In this document: positions 1 through 12,592 of the stretch, piece after piece
Layout: the number at the start of each line of letters is the position of its first letter
Position numbering within the stretch: position 1 is the first letter of the stretch
Assembly: GCA_027886175.1 (NCBI GenBank)
Contig: JAJNNQ010000075.1
Location: forward strand, 58,607,001 to 58,671,000
Reading direction: 5' to 3'
Source: Phylloscopus collybita
Taxonomy: Eukaryota > Chordata > Aves > Passeriformes > Phylloscopidae
Length of the DNA: 64,000 bases
Program-made: the position numbers and the translations under genes
Notes under the pieces: generated by a model
The model's input: only the letters and a program-made list of their open reading frames with translations
The model's database searches: none
Told to the model about the DNA's origin: nothing

Positions 1-3000
1 GTTTGCTATTTTTGTTTTGTTTGGGTTTTTTTTCCTTTTCATTGTTATTGGTCTGGCTGAATTCTTAGTAGATTATTACAAGATAAGACTTGCAGCAGTA
101 GAGAAAATATGAGTTACAGGCTGCTTTGCACAAGTCTTTCCTCAGCCTTCTCTTTTTTTTTTTTTTTTTTTAAACTTGTATTTCTTGATTTCTTTTCCTG
201 AAAAGGATAAGTAATGCAGTTTTCTCTTGAAAGATAAGAGCTTATACCAGTTAAACAGTGAAATATAATTTTCCATATTTATCTTATCATCTGCTTATCT
301 AAAAGTAACTACTTTTGTACCTATGCAATCCAGATTTATACCTTTTTGGAAAGGCATTTAAAATACCATCTAGTTTGCATTCATTGATTATGGAGTATTG
401 TGTTGTTTAATGCAGCAATATAGAGTAATACCAGCAATATGTTTGATAAATCCAGTAATGTTTATGAGGAACTTCTTGGCCCAGTTCTAGTCAGGAAAGC
501 CTAGGCCCATGACTTCGGTATTTTCCACTGGACGAGAAATACTTCCAGGATATTATATTCCTGATTTAGTATTTTTTCAGAGTATATACAGGTTTTAAAC
601 AGGGAAGTTAGATGGCAGGATCAAACTGCACAGCATGATGTACTCTCTGGCCCTAAACAAGAGCCAGAGCAGAACACTGTGTGTTAAAAGATTTCTAGTG
701 AGGACTATGCACATACATGTTGCTTCTTCTGTTGTATAAATTTGATCTTTATTAACATGCCAAGAATGAGCCAGTGCCCTTACAGTAGGGCTAGATAATT
801 TCATAAACAGCCTATACTTCTCCTACAAACGATTTACCTTTTATTAATAATCTTTTAGTTAAATCTAGTCACCTCTAGTGGTTTATTACGTGCAAGAAAG
901 GTGTACTTTTGATCTAATGCTCTTGATTCACAATTAATCAATTAAAATTCAGAATTTAACCTATTATACGGGTAGTTTTAATGCAAAGGAGCAATATTTT
1001 CAAATATATTTTAATATATAAATAAAAACAGGTGTGTTCTTCAGAGTACTCGCACTATCACAGGTTACGTTTGCTAGCTATTTTGGTCCTTTCCAGTAAT
1101 ATCCCATGTTCTGGGTCACAGGTAATGGCAATTTTCCTAATTTTGTTAATAGCACTAAATATTAACCTATGTAGTCTCCAGACACTGAAATTTGCAGAAA
1201 CATATATGAAAGTTTTCAGTAACAGAATCCCTGGGAGACCTGTGTTAAGTGTATAGTCCAGCAGTTCATTAGAGTTCTAAATTTAACACAAAATTGCATG
1301 GCATGAAAATCAAGGATAAATATTTTAGTCTTTCAGAATTTTTGCTAATGCAATAAAAATTTTGCATTTCCTCTATTACCTTTATAAGTGCAATATAAAT
1401 TAGCTTGACTTTAGTAGCTGCAAAAATCATGTAAGAATATGTTCCTCCTATGCTAATATTTAGAACCAGTTCAGTATTTTCATTGGAATTTGCTATTGTA
1501 GATGGATTCTTTTTTTCCCTTGTTTTTTTGGGTTTTTTTGGATTTTTTTTAACATCTTGGAGAGAATAAAACACTTATTGCTTGAAAAACATTGAAGTCA
1601 GTTAAAATAGGCTTACTGATTTTTATCCAGAGTGTAAAGATTGTGATCAGTTTCTGGGTTGCTGCCATCAATATACATTTGGGTTATGTGGGATTTTGTC
1701 TTAATATGATCAGTCTTTATTTATGTAAAGTAGAATTCTGACACCATTGATCTGTATTATTAAAATGCATAGAGCAGCTATCATATCCTGGGCTTCTGCT
1801 GAAATATGCTTTTAATTGAAGCAGAATTGTAGCAATATATTACCAATGTGAATCTAGTTAAGAGTACAGCATTGACTGCAGTGCTTCATTGTTGTACAAT
1901 AGGCTCTGTTTTGTGGGATTGAGTGTAAATGTTGTCATGTGTCTATGAGAGGTGCTCAGTCCAAGAAGTGATCATATAAAGACTTCATTCTGGAAGATGT
2001 GCACTTCCAGTTGACATGACACACAGTGTTTGTCCATGAGAAAAAAAGGCTAGAGCCATATGATGTTTCTGTTTGTATTTTAGATAGATATTTTAGATAG
2101 ACACTTAATACTCTGAAAAGGGGGAGTTCATGGCCATATCTAGCTTAATAGTGCCTTGGTATAGCAAGTAATTCTGAAGAAGTTCTTTAACTTTGCTTTC
2201 TAGAAAAAAATTAAAAAGCTTAAAAAACAGTAGCCTAAAAAACAAGCTTCAGGTGAGTAAAAACACTGAAGAGAAGTTGGAGTTTTTACACCTTTCTCAA
2301 TCTACAGTGCAAAGGTCAGGCACTGTGACTCCCTGTGGTACATTTCATGGTGCTCTTGCTGCACAGTGCCTCAGAAAAAAAGGCAAAATGTGAGGAAATA
2401 AAATCCTTACATTTACCATTTTCATGTGCCATAAAGTGCTAGGCTGATTCAGTTCAGTTCTTACCCATGAATGTCAGTGTTCATGTACTTAGTGAAAAAC
2501 TAAATTATTAACATTGATTTTGGGAGCATCAATTGAGACCTTCAATATATGTGCTAATATTTACATGATAGGAACCTTAGTTTCTATGAGTTTTTAGTCA
2601 CCATGACTATGTAAAGTGTGTTGAAAAGCAAATGGGAAGTGAACATCTCAAAGAGAGTATATAAAAGAACAGAGAAATGTGAAATAATGTTTGTGTCAAC
2701 TGCTTTTCAGGAGACAAGACCAGACAGATCTCCAATACCATCGAAAGGTGGTACATTGGGAGTGGACAGAAATGTGTGTGTTTTACCCAGTGCAACACTG
2801 GAGCAGTGTTTCTCACTGTCATTGTCTATTATTGTTGTGAGTCAGATTTAAAAAATCCTTCACCAGCTGTTTCCATTGGCTTGGGAAACTATGTTGTTCT
2901 TCTGAAAATGCAGGTATTTACAGGAATATCAGGAAGGAATATCAGGAAGGAAGGAAGGAAGGAAGGAAGGAAGGAAGGAAGGAAGGGAGGGAGGGAGGGA

Positions 3001-4740
3001 GGGTATGGTAGGCAATCTGCGTATCTGGTAATTAGAAGTTAGCATATTTTCTCTTTTGACCAAAAATTTTTTTAAATTTTTAAAATTTTAATTAGTCTTG
3101 AATAAATATTGCTGAAACGGTCAGAAATACTGTTGTAGTCTAGATCTGGAATCAGGTGGAGGGTATTGATAAGAAAAACTCTAGTGTTTCCATTGTTCCT
3201 GGTAATTTATCATCATCTCTTCTTCCATGCAATAGGTTTAGTTGAAAGTTTTATAACTAGACAAGGTTGCATTTCATATATTGTTGTTTATTTGCAAAAA
3301 ATAGCTTTTCACTCCCAAGTAAGTCAGGGATTTCAATTCTTAGGGACATATTGGTACATAAATACTGATACATGAGCAAACAGAAATAAAAGTCAGTTTT
3401 ATAACATGTTTTTCAGGCACTTAAAAGAAATTGTGGATGCCAAAGTAGAGAACTGCTTCCCTAGAGTGAATAAAATTTAGCAATGTAAGTCCAGTTGCTT
3501 TAACAAAGCATACATTCCAATACTGCAAGCAGTCTAAAATTATCATCATCAGTGACTACATTAATGAAACCTTGTTTTTCTTGTAATTTCAAACTGCAAG
3601 AAACAAGTCTTTGGGGCATAATAAGATGATAGCATACGGTATCTGTTTTAATAAGTGATGTTCAGATAGGAAGTACCATTGCATGTTTGTATTTTGAAAT
3701 GTTCATTGTTAAGTTTTTCTTTATTTGGTGAATGTTATTGCCCATGGTGGCCGCAGTCACAAGCGGAACAGGCCTGTCTTGATGATTTAAAAAACAACCA
3801 AAAAAAAAACCACCAGGAAAAAAAAATTTCCTCTCATGAACTACTCAGTGACTCAATGTTTTCTGGCATAGGGTTATTCTGTTGACTGATTGCCACTGGA
3901 TTTTATTTATGCTTTTTAATTAACAATTACAGTTTAAATATCTCATATAAATCTATGGTCTGGAGGGGGTGGTTGTTGAACTTTATTATGTTGTTTTAAT
4001 ATGCAGAAATATCACAGTATTAGATTTCACTAGATCCCTGCTTTGTAGTGGTTCTCTTTACCTTTTAGGAGACCAGAAATGACTGATTCATTTTGTGTTG
4101 GTCTTTGTTCCAGTTTATGTAATTTCACTACAGAAACTCTTCTTTAAGAACAAGAATCTGCAAGGCTTTATTTTTTTACAAAGCATATTGCAGCTAAGGA
4201 CTGTTCAACTAATATAGTTTTATGGGTTATAATGACGGAGCTTCAAATCACATTCACCTTTAATTTCTATAATATTATTGCAACAATGAATAAAGTGTTT
4301 AATTACCTTTCCAGTATGTCGGGGTCTTTTCTTCTTCTAAATATGCTATAGGAAATAAGCACAAAGAATTTAAATTGATCTCTTTTTATACTCATCTGCT
4401 CACATAATTGATTCCCCAGTATTGAAACCTATTCTTTTAGTCTGTATACCTAAGATTTCTTTGCAAAGGTCCAGCCCCAGCAGGTTGATTACACACTTGT
4501 TACCTGTAATTCAATACAGCAGCGCCCTGTTTACAAAGTCCAGATTTCCTGGGCTGTCAGTTAGGGCAATCAGCACAAAGACCAAGTGCTTTTGGAACTA
4601 AATAAACAATGAGAAAAACATTCAGGGCTGCCAGTAACCTTCACAGGTAATTTAACAGCCTTTGACTACAAGGCATCAGTTGCTGTAGATGTCTGGCGAA
4701 TATGAAATCTGACATTCTCCCTTGCCATGTTCTGCCAATA
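1..4740. other. AT-rich non-coding stretch
   Basis: No coding exon or RNA gene is recognisable. Open frames are short (at most about 100 codons), lie on both strands and resemble no family I know. The stretch holds T-rich low-complexity tracts (about 1-45, 153-171, 1508-1552), an A-rich patch near 3790-3830 and one microsatellite, listed separately. The last 250 bases before the CpG-rich patch (about 4480-4740) are less simple in sequence and contain forkhead-like (GTTTAC, AAATAAACA) strings, so they could be flanking regulatory DNA. That is inference only. Confidence 0.7.
2945..3003. repeat. (GGAA)n to (GGGA)n compound microsatellite
   Basis: About ten uninterrupted GGAA units (2945-2984) pass directly into GGGA units (2985-3003). 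The tract is purely purine on plus. Just upstream, the string GGAATATCA occurs twice in close succession, which suggests the array expanded from a short local duplication. In mammals GGAA arrays can bind ETS-family factors. Nothing here shows that this one does. Confidence 0.95.
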
Positions 4741-4862
4741 GGTCCGTGTGTAATCTCTCGCCGAGTTCGCCGCCGCTCCGCTGCGCTCAGCCAAACTGCC
4801 TTTATGATGACGGACGCCCGCAGCCGCGTTCTGTCACCTACGCGCCGCGCGCTCTTCCGAAG
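4735..4862. promoter_or_regulatory. CpG micro-island with CCAAT box, candidate promoter or regulatory element
   Basis: By hand count, 4741-4860 contains 19 CpG dinucleotides in 120 bases at about 66 percent G+C. That gives an observed/expected CpG ratio near 1.5, while the surrounding kilobases are AT-rich and CpG-poor. A CCAAT box lies at 4735-4739 and a CRE half-site TGACG at 4808-4812. The CpG cluster ends abruptly at about 4862. Such patches are usually unmethylated in the germline and often mark promoters, enhancers or first exons. The element is shorter than the usual 200-base island threshold, no TATA box or obvious exon is visible, and direction cannot be set. Small open frames crossing it on both strands (4641-4874 minus, 4702-4985 plus) look like by-products of stop-poor GC-rich sequence. 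Confidence 0.45.
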
Positions 4863-7800
4863 GGATACAGACAATTGCTTACAGTTTCAGGGTTAGGCAA
4901 ATTTGAAGTCCCTCCCTTGTCCCCCTCTGCCATTCCTCTTCTGGCCAGCATCCTGGCCACTGCAGTCTTTTTGATCTCTTCTTAGAAGTGTTTAAATATG
5001 AAGAAAGAAACTGCTTGATCAATTCTGCATAAATTGGACTCTTGTTTTTATTGCAAACAAGGAACAGAGTTATCTCTATTGTCTAGATGACCTTTAAGTG
5101 CGGACAGATTACTTTATTGTCTAAAGCTTTGGTTTTATGTATTTTTAATTTAACTGGGTTTATTTCTGATGTATTTGGTACCTTTCCTGTTGATTCGGAT
5201 AATGATTAGAACAGCTGTTTTAAAGACCTCTGACATATTAAAGCAGACAAAAAATATCCATGAGGAGAAGAAAACAGAGACAGAGATTCATCTTAGTCTG
5301 TGGAAAAAAAAATTTGTATCTTTTACTTCCGCAGTCAAATCTTTTTGCAAGCAGATAAAATTGTTATCTGCATAAGTTTAAAAGTGCATCTGTTAAAAAA
5401 AACCAACAAAAACTACAAAAAACAAGTATAATATTTGTAAGTTAGATGTGTATTGTCCATATAAACTACCCAAACTATCTGACAAATAAGCATTTTCTTG
5501 TGTACCTGCAACATACTTGGCTCATAGAATCATAGAATCATCATAGTCTTCTTTTTTAATTATTCCTAATATATATACATCTGTAGACATCTTGCAAGCT
5601 GTTATAAAGAATGCATTTTTTCATAACTGTTGTACAAATTTAAGAACTGAAAATATTTGAAAGAATTGTGAAAATCTATTATTCGATTATGCTTTGATCA
5701 GAAACTGTTTTAGGCTTTCACTGATGAATTTCTGAGTGCCTTGTTGTGTTCAGTGTAATAGGAGATAGCTGAAGGTGTTGTGCAACAGACACTCCCTGGT
5801 GCTTGATTCACTATCCACCCTCCAGGTCTGTCTCAGGCAACATGCTTGTGCAGCTGTAGATAGATGGGCATCCATGACTGAACACCAAATGTATGTATTT
5901 GGTGTTAGTTTAGTTCCATTTATTTGCCATGTCTGACTTTGCAATGAACATACAGATTTAAATTATATACAGACATGGTTTGGATTCTAATCTTTTCTTT
6001 CTAATTGTTTTAAATTTTTAGTTGTTATTTTTTCTTTTTAATTATATTCTTCTCTGCAAAAACAGAGGCTGGAACACTGGCAAACCAGAAGCAGTTATCT
6101 AAAAGCATAAGTATTTTAAGTGAGAAATTCCAAATTCCTTTGGGGATTCCTAAATATTTGTTGGTCTTTCTCTCATCCCAGGGGAGCAGGGAAGTGGATA
6201 ACAGCACCACGGTTTTCACTGTGCGTTAATGGGGTCAGTAACAATGCTGTGAAGGCAATGATCTTACTAAGAACGAAGCATTGTAAAAATTTAACTCATT
6301 TACAATGTCTGGGCACAGCAACAATTAAGGATTCTAGTGTAGAAAGTGCTAATGTGATTGTAAGTGAAACAGGCAATTGGGCATAGCATGGTAACCTGTG
6401 GGAAGCAGCCATGTCCTGCGTGGGCTACTCGTGGAAACTTATGGAGCGAACAGTGACAACTCAGTATTTATGGTATGTTTCACACTAGTGAAGCCATTAT
6501 ATGGTCAGGATGGGTTGCATTTAACTGTTTCAGCATTGGCAAAGTAGGGAAATGCCACAGGAAAGTGCTTCTGAGGTGGTATCTGCTTACTCGTAGCTCA
6601 TTTAGACATTGAGCACTCACTGCAGCTTGATGAAAATATATCTTTACCAGGTTTTTGGCTCGTCTCAGATAATCAGTGTAATACTGTCAGTAGAGGTCAT
6701 CTGTAATTTTTCTTTAATTATTTATTTTCAATTATGAAATGTTCTGTAGTTGACAAGAACTAAGATAATTTTAACTCCCAGTCAAATACTTGATCTGCAA
6801 GGGTGGCTATGTTTATGTTATGCCTTGAAATCAGCCTTACCTAAGTGAGAAATAAGATCTCTGTTTGCACAGCCATTTTACTTGTGGGCCCTGTGCTACC
6901 TTCTGTGTTTCTGAAACAGCTGAGCTAAGCTGAAGTGCCCAAGTGCACCTGTAGCCAAGAGGATTTTTTCACAGGGTTTTGTCACAGACTCTTTAGACAT
7001 TTCTTAGAAGTACCTCTAAAATGATTGCTGCACAGTTGCTTCTTTTGCAAGATAAGAGAACAAACCCCAAAGAAAATTGCAGAAAAGTATTGGAAGACTG
7101 GTAGCTTTTGAATTGGAGTAGCACAGTGCCCAGTGATTCCATTAGCAACTGATAAATCCTTCTGCTTTAAGTTTTAGCCCCTCTTGCCTTTCTATATTGA
7201 ATGATGGGTTTTTTTCTGTGTGTGGACAGGAGCTAGATTTAGAGACAGAGGCCAGACTGTTTCTTTAAGGTGAGATCCATCCTAGATTGCTGACCTGTGC
7301 TTATTGATGGCATAAGCAATAACATCAGCACACAGGTCAAAATCAAGTGGAAGGCTAATGTTAGGATTCAGTTTCATTTTAAACAAGATTACAAACAAAA
7401 TTTAAATGTGATTGTGAAGAAATTGTGTCTAAGAGGATTCGAGTAGGTAGACATGTGCAACAAACTTTGCATTTGCTTCTGCTTCAGGACCTCACCTTCC
7501 ACTCAAGTTCTGAGTTGCTGAAATTCTAGCATACCTAGGTCTCTTCAAAGCTATTTTTCAGCTCCCAAACTTTATCCCACACATTTGAAATGCTTCCATT
7601 TCACGACTTTGCTTTTACTAGTAATTTGTCCCTTTAAAAAAAATATTTTATTGTATTTTGTGTCATATTCCGCCACACAACTCTCCCAATTTCAGCAGCA
7701 AGTATGTCCAATTTAAAAAAAACCAAACAAATAAGCCCATTTAATGAAAAAAAAACCCACCCTGTTACTACTTGGTTTAAATAAAGACAATACAAAACCT

Positions 7801-10240
7801 GGATTTTACATCAGGAATTGCAGCTACTCCTGTATTTATCTCTTTTGACTGAATTGAAAGCCCTAGCTATCTCACTTATCTCAGTAATGTGCATTAAGCA
7901 CACCCAGATAAGATAATATTTACATATTGTTGCTTTCAAAACTAAATCTTTCTGTGGAGGACCGTGGTCTGTTGTTAGGTTTGCTTCCAGTTTTCATTGT
8001 AGACTACTTCTCCAGTACATCTTATTTGACTGATCATGCACAGTAATCTAACAGTCAAAAGTGATCAGGAAAGGGAGAGAAAATGCTGAATCTTCAGCTC
8101 TGCTCCTGGTTTCCCATTCCCCAAACAGAGGGAAAGCATCTGAAGGCAAATCCCACATGTTCTGCATCTGCATATAAAGTAAGTCAGGATAAAGCTGTTA
8201 GATTTTTCCTGAAAAAAAAAAATGGTTAGCTGTTGTTAGCTGGAGAATGATCTAGTTTTCATCTTCTATTTTAATGAATTGCTTCATACCTCTTTACTTC
8301 AGGGCAGATTTAATACTTCTGTTGATATTCTGATATCTCTGGAGTGTAATGTATTTATGTTACAGTATAATTGTATTTTACACTTCTTTGTTTAACTTTT
8401 GATTCTCAAATTCATCTACCCATATCAGAGGGGAAAAGAGACTGAAGATATTTTAACTGTGTTCTAATCATTCCTGACTCTTAATTTTTAAACAACATAT
8501 TAAGCATGGGGTTTTGTCTCTCAATGATATATCAATTGAATAGGATCAGGCCCTAGTTCAAAACAGAATTCTCACAAATCAAATTGATTTATTTTTAAAT
8601 CCAGAAGAGTATTAGGACTGTCAAAGAAATTCTTCCTTACACCTCATTTTGTGTCAGCAGGTGTTTGTTCATTTGTTTGTTTGGTTTTAACTCAATTTGT
8701 CATTATGAATGCCTAAGCAGGTTAACTTAGGTTAGTAACAAACACCAAAAAGATATTTCTATGCCAAATGAAACAGGGCTTCCATAATGGAAACACACGT
8801 TAATTAAAAAATTCCTGCTCTAAAGTGAAGTTGTTAATAAGCATAAAGCAATATGAGTAACAGAATAGAAGTGCTGCACAACTTCAGAGATGCTCTGACA
8901 AATGCTGAGGTACTTTTACCTGTAGTATCCTTTACTGGGGTTTTACTGAAAATCCTATACTCACCTGAATTAAAGATGACACTTCTGACAGTCAAGCAAG
9001 AAAAGCTTAAAGAGAAGATGTAGGAGAAGGCAGCTTCACACAAAGTACACTGCTGTGTAAATTAATCCTGAGAGATCAAGAAGCAATATTTTATAAAATG
9101 TATTTCTAGGTCTCCTTTGCCATCCGTAGGGTCTCTCTCACACACAGTGTCCCATTCTTTTTTTCCTCCTACATATTCTTTGTAAATTCTTTTTTTAATT
9201 ATACCAATGACATTAAGAATTCTTGGGCGGCAAAAATATATTCATGCAAGATCCATTGTATCTCTGACAGATTTTATGATGATGGAATTCAGTTGGAATT
9301 TTATCAGAATATCACAGAACTATCACTACAACTAGCCTTACTTATGTTCTGGAAACTTTAGGGTCGTTTTTATGAGGGAAGGGAAGTTGTATGCTTTGGG
9401 GTTTTGTTTTCTTTTAGAAATTTCACAAATGGGAAAATCTCTTGAAACTCTTAACCCTTCTGAGTTTGTATTTTCTTGAACACCGGGCTACTGCTTGCCC
9501 AGAGCATTTAGTTGTAGAGCCACTGCTCTGCAGGTTGACTGTGTTCCAGTCTCACCAACTCTCACATTTAACTGTAAAATGCATGGTAATTCATATTTAC
9601 ATCGTGCCCCAACATCAGAATCCACGTGATTGTTTGAGAATCTTCTATTAATTTTTCTTTTTTTGTTGTTGTTGTTTTGGTTTTGTTTGTTTGGGTTTTC
9701 TTTGCTTTGTTTTAAATGAAAACATTCAGTCTTCATTATAATCATCAATATACTTGATGTGACCTTCAGACTTACTAGTGTGGGCATAAACTTCTGTAGC
9801 TTTATGTCCTGGTTTCTGAGTGGTTATTGAGTGATTACTGAGTAGTGAGGTTTGAGTACCTTGCACACAAAGAATGGCACCAAGCCCAAAGGAATAATCC
9901 TTGTTCTTTTTGTGCAGGAAGGGCTTTGGCCCTTTGTTTTTCCCAATGCTGATATGGTCCTGGGTGGAAGGAGTCATGTTGTTTGGAGCTTGACATTATG
10001 ATGGCTGGAGGCAGTAGCAAAGTCTGCAGTGGTAGAAGAGGAAGAGAGGACCAGGGCCAAAAAAGAGCAGCAATGCAAGAGAGGGGTTGAAGAGGGACAT
10101 GTGTGATCCACAGAGCATTGCCTGGTTCCTAATATGAGTGGGACGAATTTTTTTCTGCTGTGTAGGAGGAAGGAGAGAGAGAATGTATTTCTACAGAGCT
10201 TGTTTTGTTGACTCTTTCTTTTTGCTATCCTTTATTTGTG
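4863..10240. other. Non-coding stretch
   Basis: No exon, RNA gene or large repeat is recognised. Composition is AT-rich, with A- or T-rich low-complexity strings (for example near 7640, 7715-7760 and 9655-9715, the last a T/G-rich tract). Open frames are short and overlap on both strands. The only repeat trace I can name is the short CR1-tail-like octamer run near 5523. Confidence 0.65.
5523..5543 (-). repeat. CR1 3'-tail-like octamer repeat
   Basis: The string CATAGAAT occurs twice in tandem followed by a partial unit. This is the reverse complement of the ATTCTATG-type octamer that ends bird CR1 LINEs, so the sense direction would be minus. No CR1 body follows, so this is either an extremely 5'-truncated insertion or a chance octamer run. 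Confidence 0.4.
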
Positions 10241-10520
10241 TAATCCTTGGATGGGTTGTGTTGGAAAGGATGTTGAAGATCATACAGTTCCACCCTCCCA
10301 GCCATGGACAGGGACAGACCGGGTTGCTCAAAGTCCCGTCCAACCCGGCCTTGAATATTTCCATTGATGGGGCATCTACAGCTTCTCTCTGGGCAACGTT
10401 CCAGTGCTTCATGACTCACTGCATAAAGAATTTTTTCCAAGTAACTAAGCTAAATATCTACTCTTTTTTAGTTTAAACTGTTTCTTGTTGTCCTGTCTCT
10501 ATCTGCCCTTGTCTCATCTG
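10241..10520 (-). mobile_element. 5'-truncated CR1 LINE (3' end, minus)
   Basis: Read on plus, the block matches the antisense of a bird CR1 3' end. It starts with a GGTTGTGTTGGAAAGGA-like segment, then the GATCAT.CAGTTCCA.CC motif, then a CATGG.CAGGGACA segment and GTTGCTCAAAG. Read on minus it encodes the usual CR1 ORF2 C-terminus: a HWN...REAVDAPS.E.FKAGLDG string in the frame covering 10191-10412. Relative to the common form, several bases are missing after the GGGACA segment. The copy is diverged, with an in-frame stop just before the HWN string. The 5' edge (plus-side end near 10520) fades out, so that boundary is approximate. CR1 is the dominant retroposon of bird genomes and most copies are truncated like this. 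Confidence 0.88.
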
Positions 10521-11577
10521 TTGAGTAGCCTCAACTGTTGGTGCATATGAGGCCTTCTATACGAAGGAGTACGAAAAAATTAATGAATCTGTTGATGTCT
10601 TCTCTCCAGTATTCTTCAGCACTTCATACCCACCTGCATGCTGAAGGCAAAGGAATCCCTTCTAAGCTGACATAAAGAAAGCCAGAAATCTATGTTAATT
10701 CTCTGAATCTCCATCAGCTCCATGTCTGTAAAAGCATTGCTGTAAGATGAAGGCATAACGTTGGTTTATTTGAAAATGTGTTCCTGCTAAGTGTAGCATT
10801 TCTGCTCCAACTTGGTCTTACTGTTATTTAGATGCTAGCATGTATCCAGACCATAACTGCTCTTCCAGAATAAATCTTTCTGGCTCATATTCCCTTCTCT
10901 AAAGCAGGTTTCACATTTAGTGTTTTCTTCCTTTAAAAACAAACACAGTCTGTCAATGGTATTATATAAGCAGATAGCTGTAAAATGTACTGTCCTTATA
11001 TATCATCATCAAGCAAATCCAAGCTGTATTTATTTGCTATAACCATTGACTGCACTGATTGTGTCCTTATGAAAGTAAATGTTTCTTTAAAAATATACAG
11101 GTCAAAATAACATAGCAGTTAAGAAATGAAGGGGGCAGAGGGAAGGTTTCCTGAACGTTTTATTGAAGGAGTTTGTAAAAGGAAAAATGCCAAAAGGTGT
11201 GACGAGTAACAGAAAATTAGGTTTGAGATTGGTTTTCAAGCAGAAGATAGATTTAACTAACTTTTTAGGTTTGAGTTTTTAACATAAAATTTAGTTAAAT
11301 GCTGAGTGTGTGTGCCTGGCTCTAGAACGTGAGTTTTATAAAAATTCTTTGAAAGCAAAACATTGAAGTTATGTTTTTTTAAAGATTTTTTTTTTTTTGA
11401 TGTAGGTTTAGTATAACTGTCACAGCATCTGAGGCTTCTTTGGAAGAAACTACATAGGTAACACTTTTATAAAGGGTTTGCATCATAGAGATTTTTGTGA
11501 TTGATTTGTACATACTACAGCAAAAATTGCAGCAATAAAACAGATCTTACCGAAATGACAAGTTGAAACAAATAATT

Positions 11578-11613
<36 letters not shown>

Positions 11614-12592
11614 ATGAATTTAGAATTCATGATAAGAGCCAGATTGACAGCCCCAGAGACTTAATTCCTCTGTTCCACTGACTAAGTACAGAAGAAAGTA
11701 GTGCAGGATCCTCGTGTGGCCCTGCTAATGTCTTAACCTTGACCTGTAGCTCCCACCTTTAGACATGAGGAGTTCAATTTACATCCCCATTCTCTCCTTA
11801 AACTAAAATTGCCACAAGAGTGGCAAATGTGATATTGTACAGGAAACTGGTCCCACAGAATCGCAGACTGATATTACAGGAACAATTTGCACTCTTGAGT
11901 AACCACTTATCTGGCCAAGGTTCAAAGCAGAAGCATGTGTTTGTGACGGTATCTGCATTCCAACACCGATGTCCCAAAGTGCTCTGTCATCTGGATATGA
12001 TATTCCTCTTTCTTCCCTGATTAAATCTAGCTGGTGTTAAGGGATTTTACACTCTGTCCACATGTATTTGCATTTCAGTTGCAATTTGAGCAGCTGTTCA
12101 GAGGATCAATCATTCATTAATTTATTTTTTTTTTAATTCAAAGAAATCAAAATTATTGTCCTCCCTCAAGACCAGGTTTGAAGACTGTTCCCACAAAAAG
12201 AATCCTGAGCTTTGCCACTTCTTCCCCATGACTTTCTCTACCAGTAAGTCTGATCAGGAGTAATTTATACTGCCCTTGATGGAAGAGATTGAACAAGTTG
12301 TATAGACTTGTGTGCATCAGACTTTGGTAGTAGACTTTCTGCTTTCTCTTGAAGCTTACCTTGTCCCTCTGCCATAGCAGCTATGGAAATCCATCAGAGG
12401 CAGCTGTTAATGCTTTTCAATGGTGATTTCAACTCGTGTGCATTTAAATTAGTTAACCTTAGTTATTTCTTTGTAAAGGTCAAGTAAAGTTATTGTCATG
12501 TTACAATACCCTCATATTGAATAGGATATTGAATCAGGCATACCAAGAGTAGTGATGTAATATTATTTCATTTCTAAATTGAATTAAGATAA
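10521..12592. other. Non-coding spacer between two CR1 copies
   Basis: No gene is recognised. It contains a (TTTA)n microsatellite (separate entry), a T run near 11388-11398 and otherwise unremarkable AT-rich sequence. A 66-codon open frame at 11820-12020 has no recognisable domain. Confidence 0.65.
11577..11612. repeat. (TTTA)9 microsatellite
   Basis: Nine uninterrupted TTTA units lie in an AT-rich context. The array is pure, so it is likely to be length-polymorphic. It may be the tail of a lost retroposon, but no element body is visible on either side. Confidence 0.95.

Noticed and set aside
4641..4985. Arg-rich small frames over the CpG-rich patch
   Set aside because: Arginine-rich translations on both strands follow from CG-rich composition. 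No start or splice context supports a coding exon.
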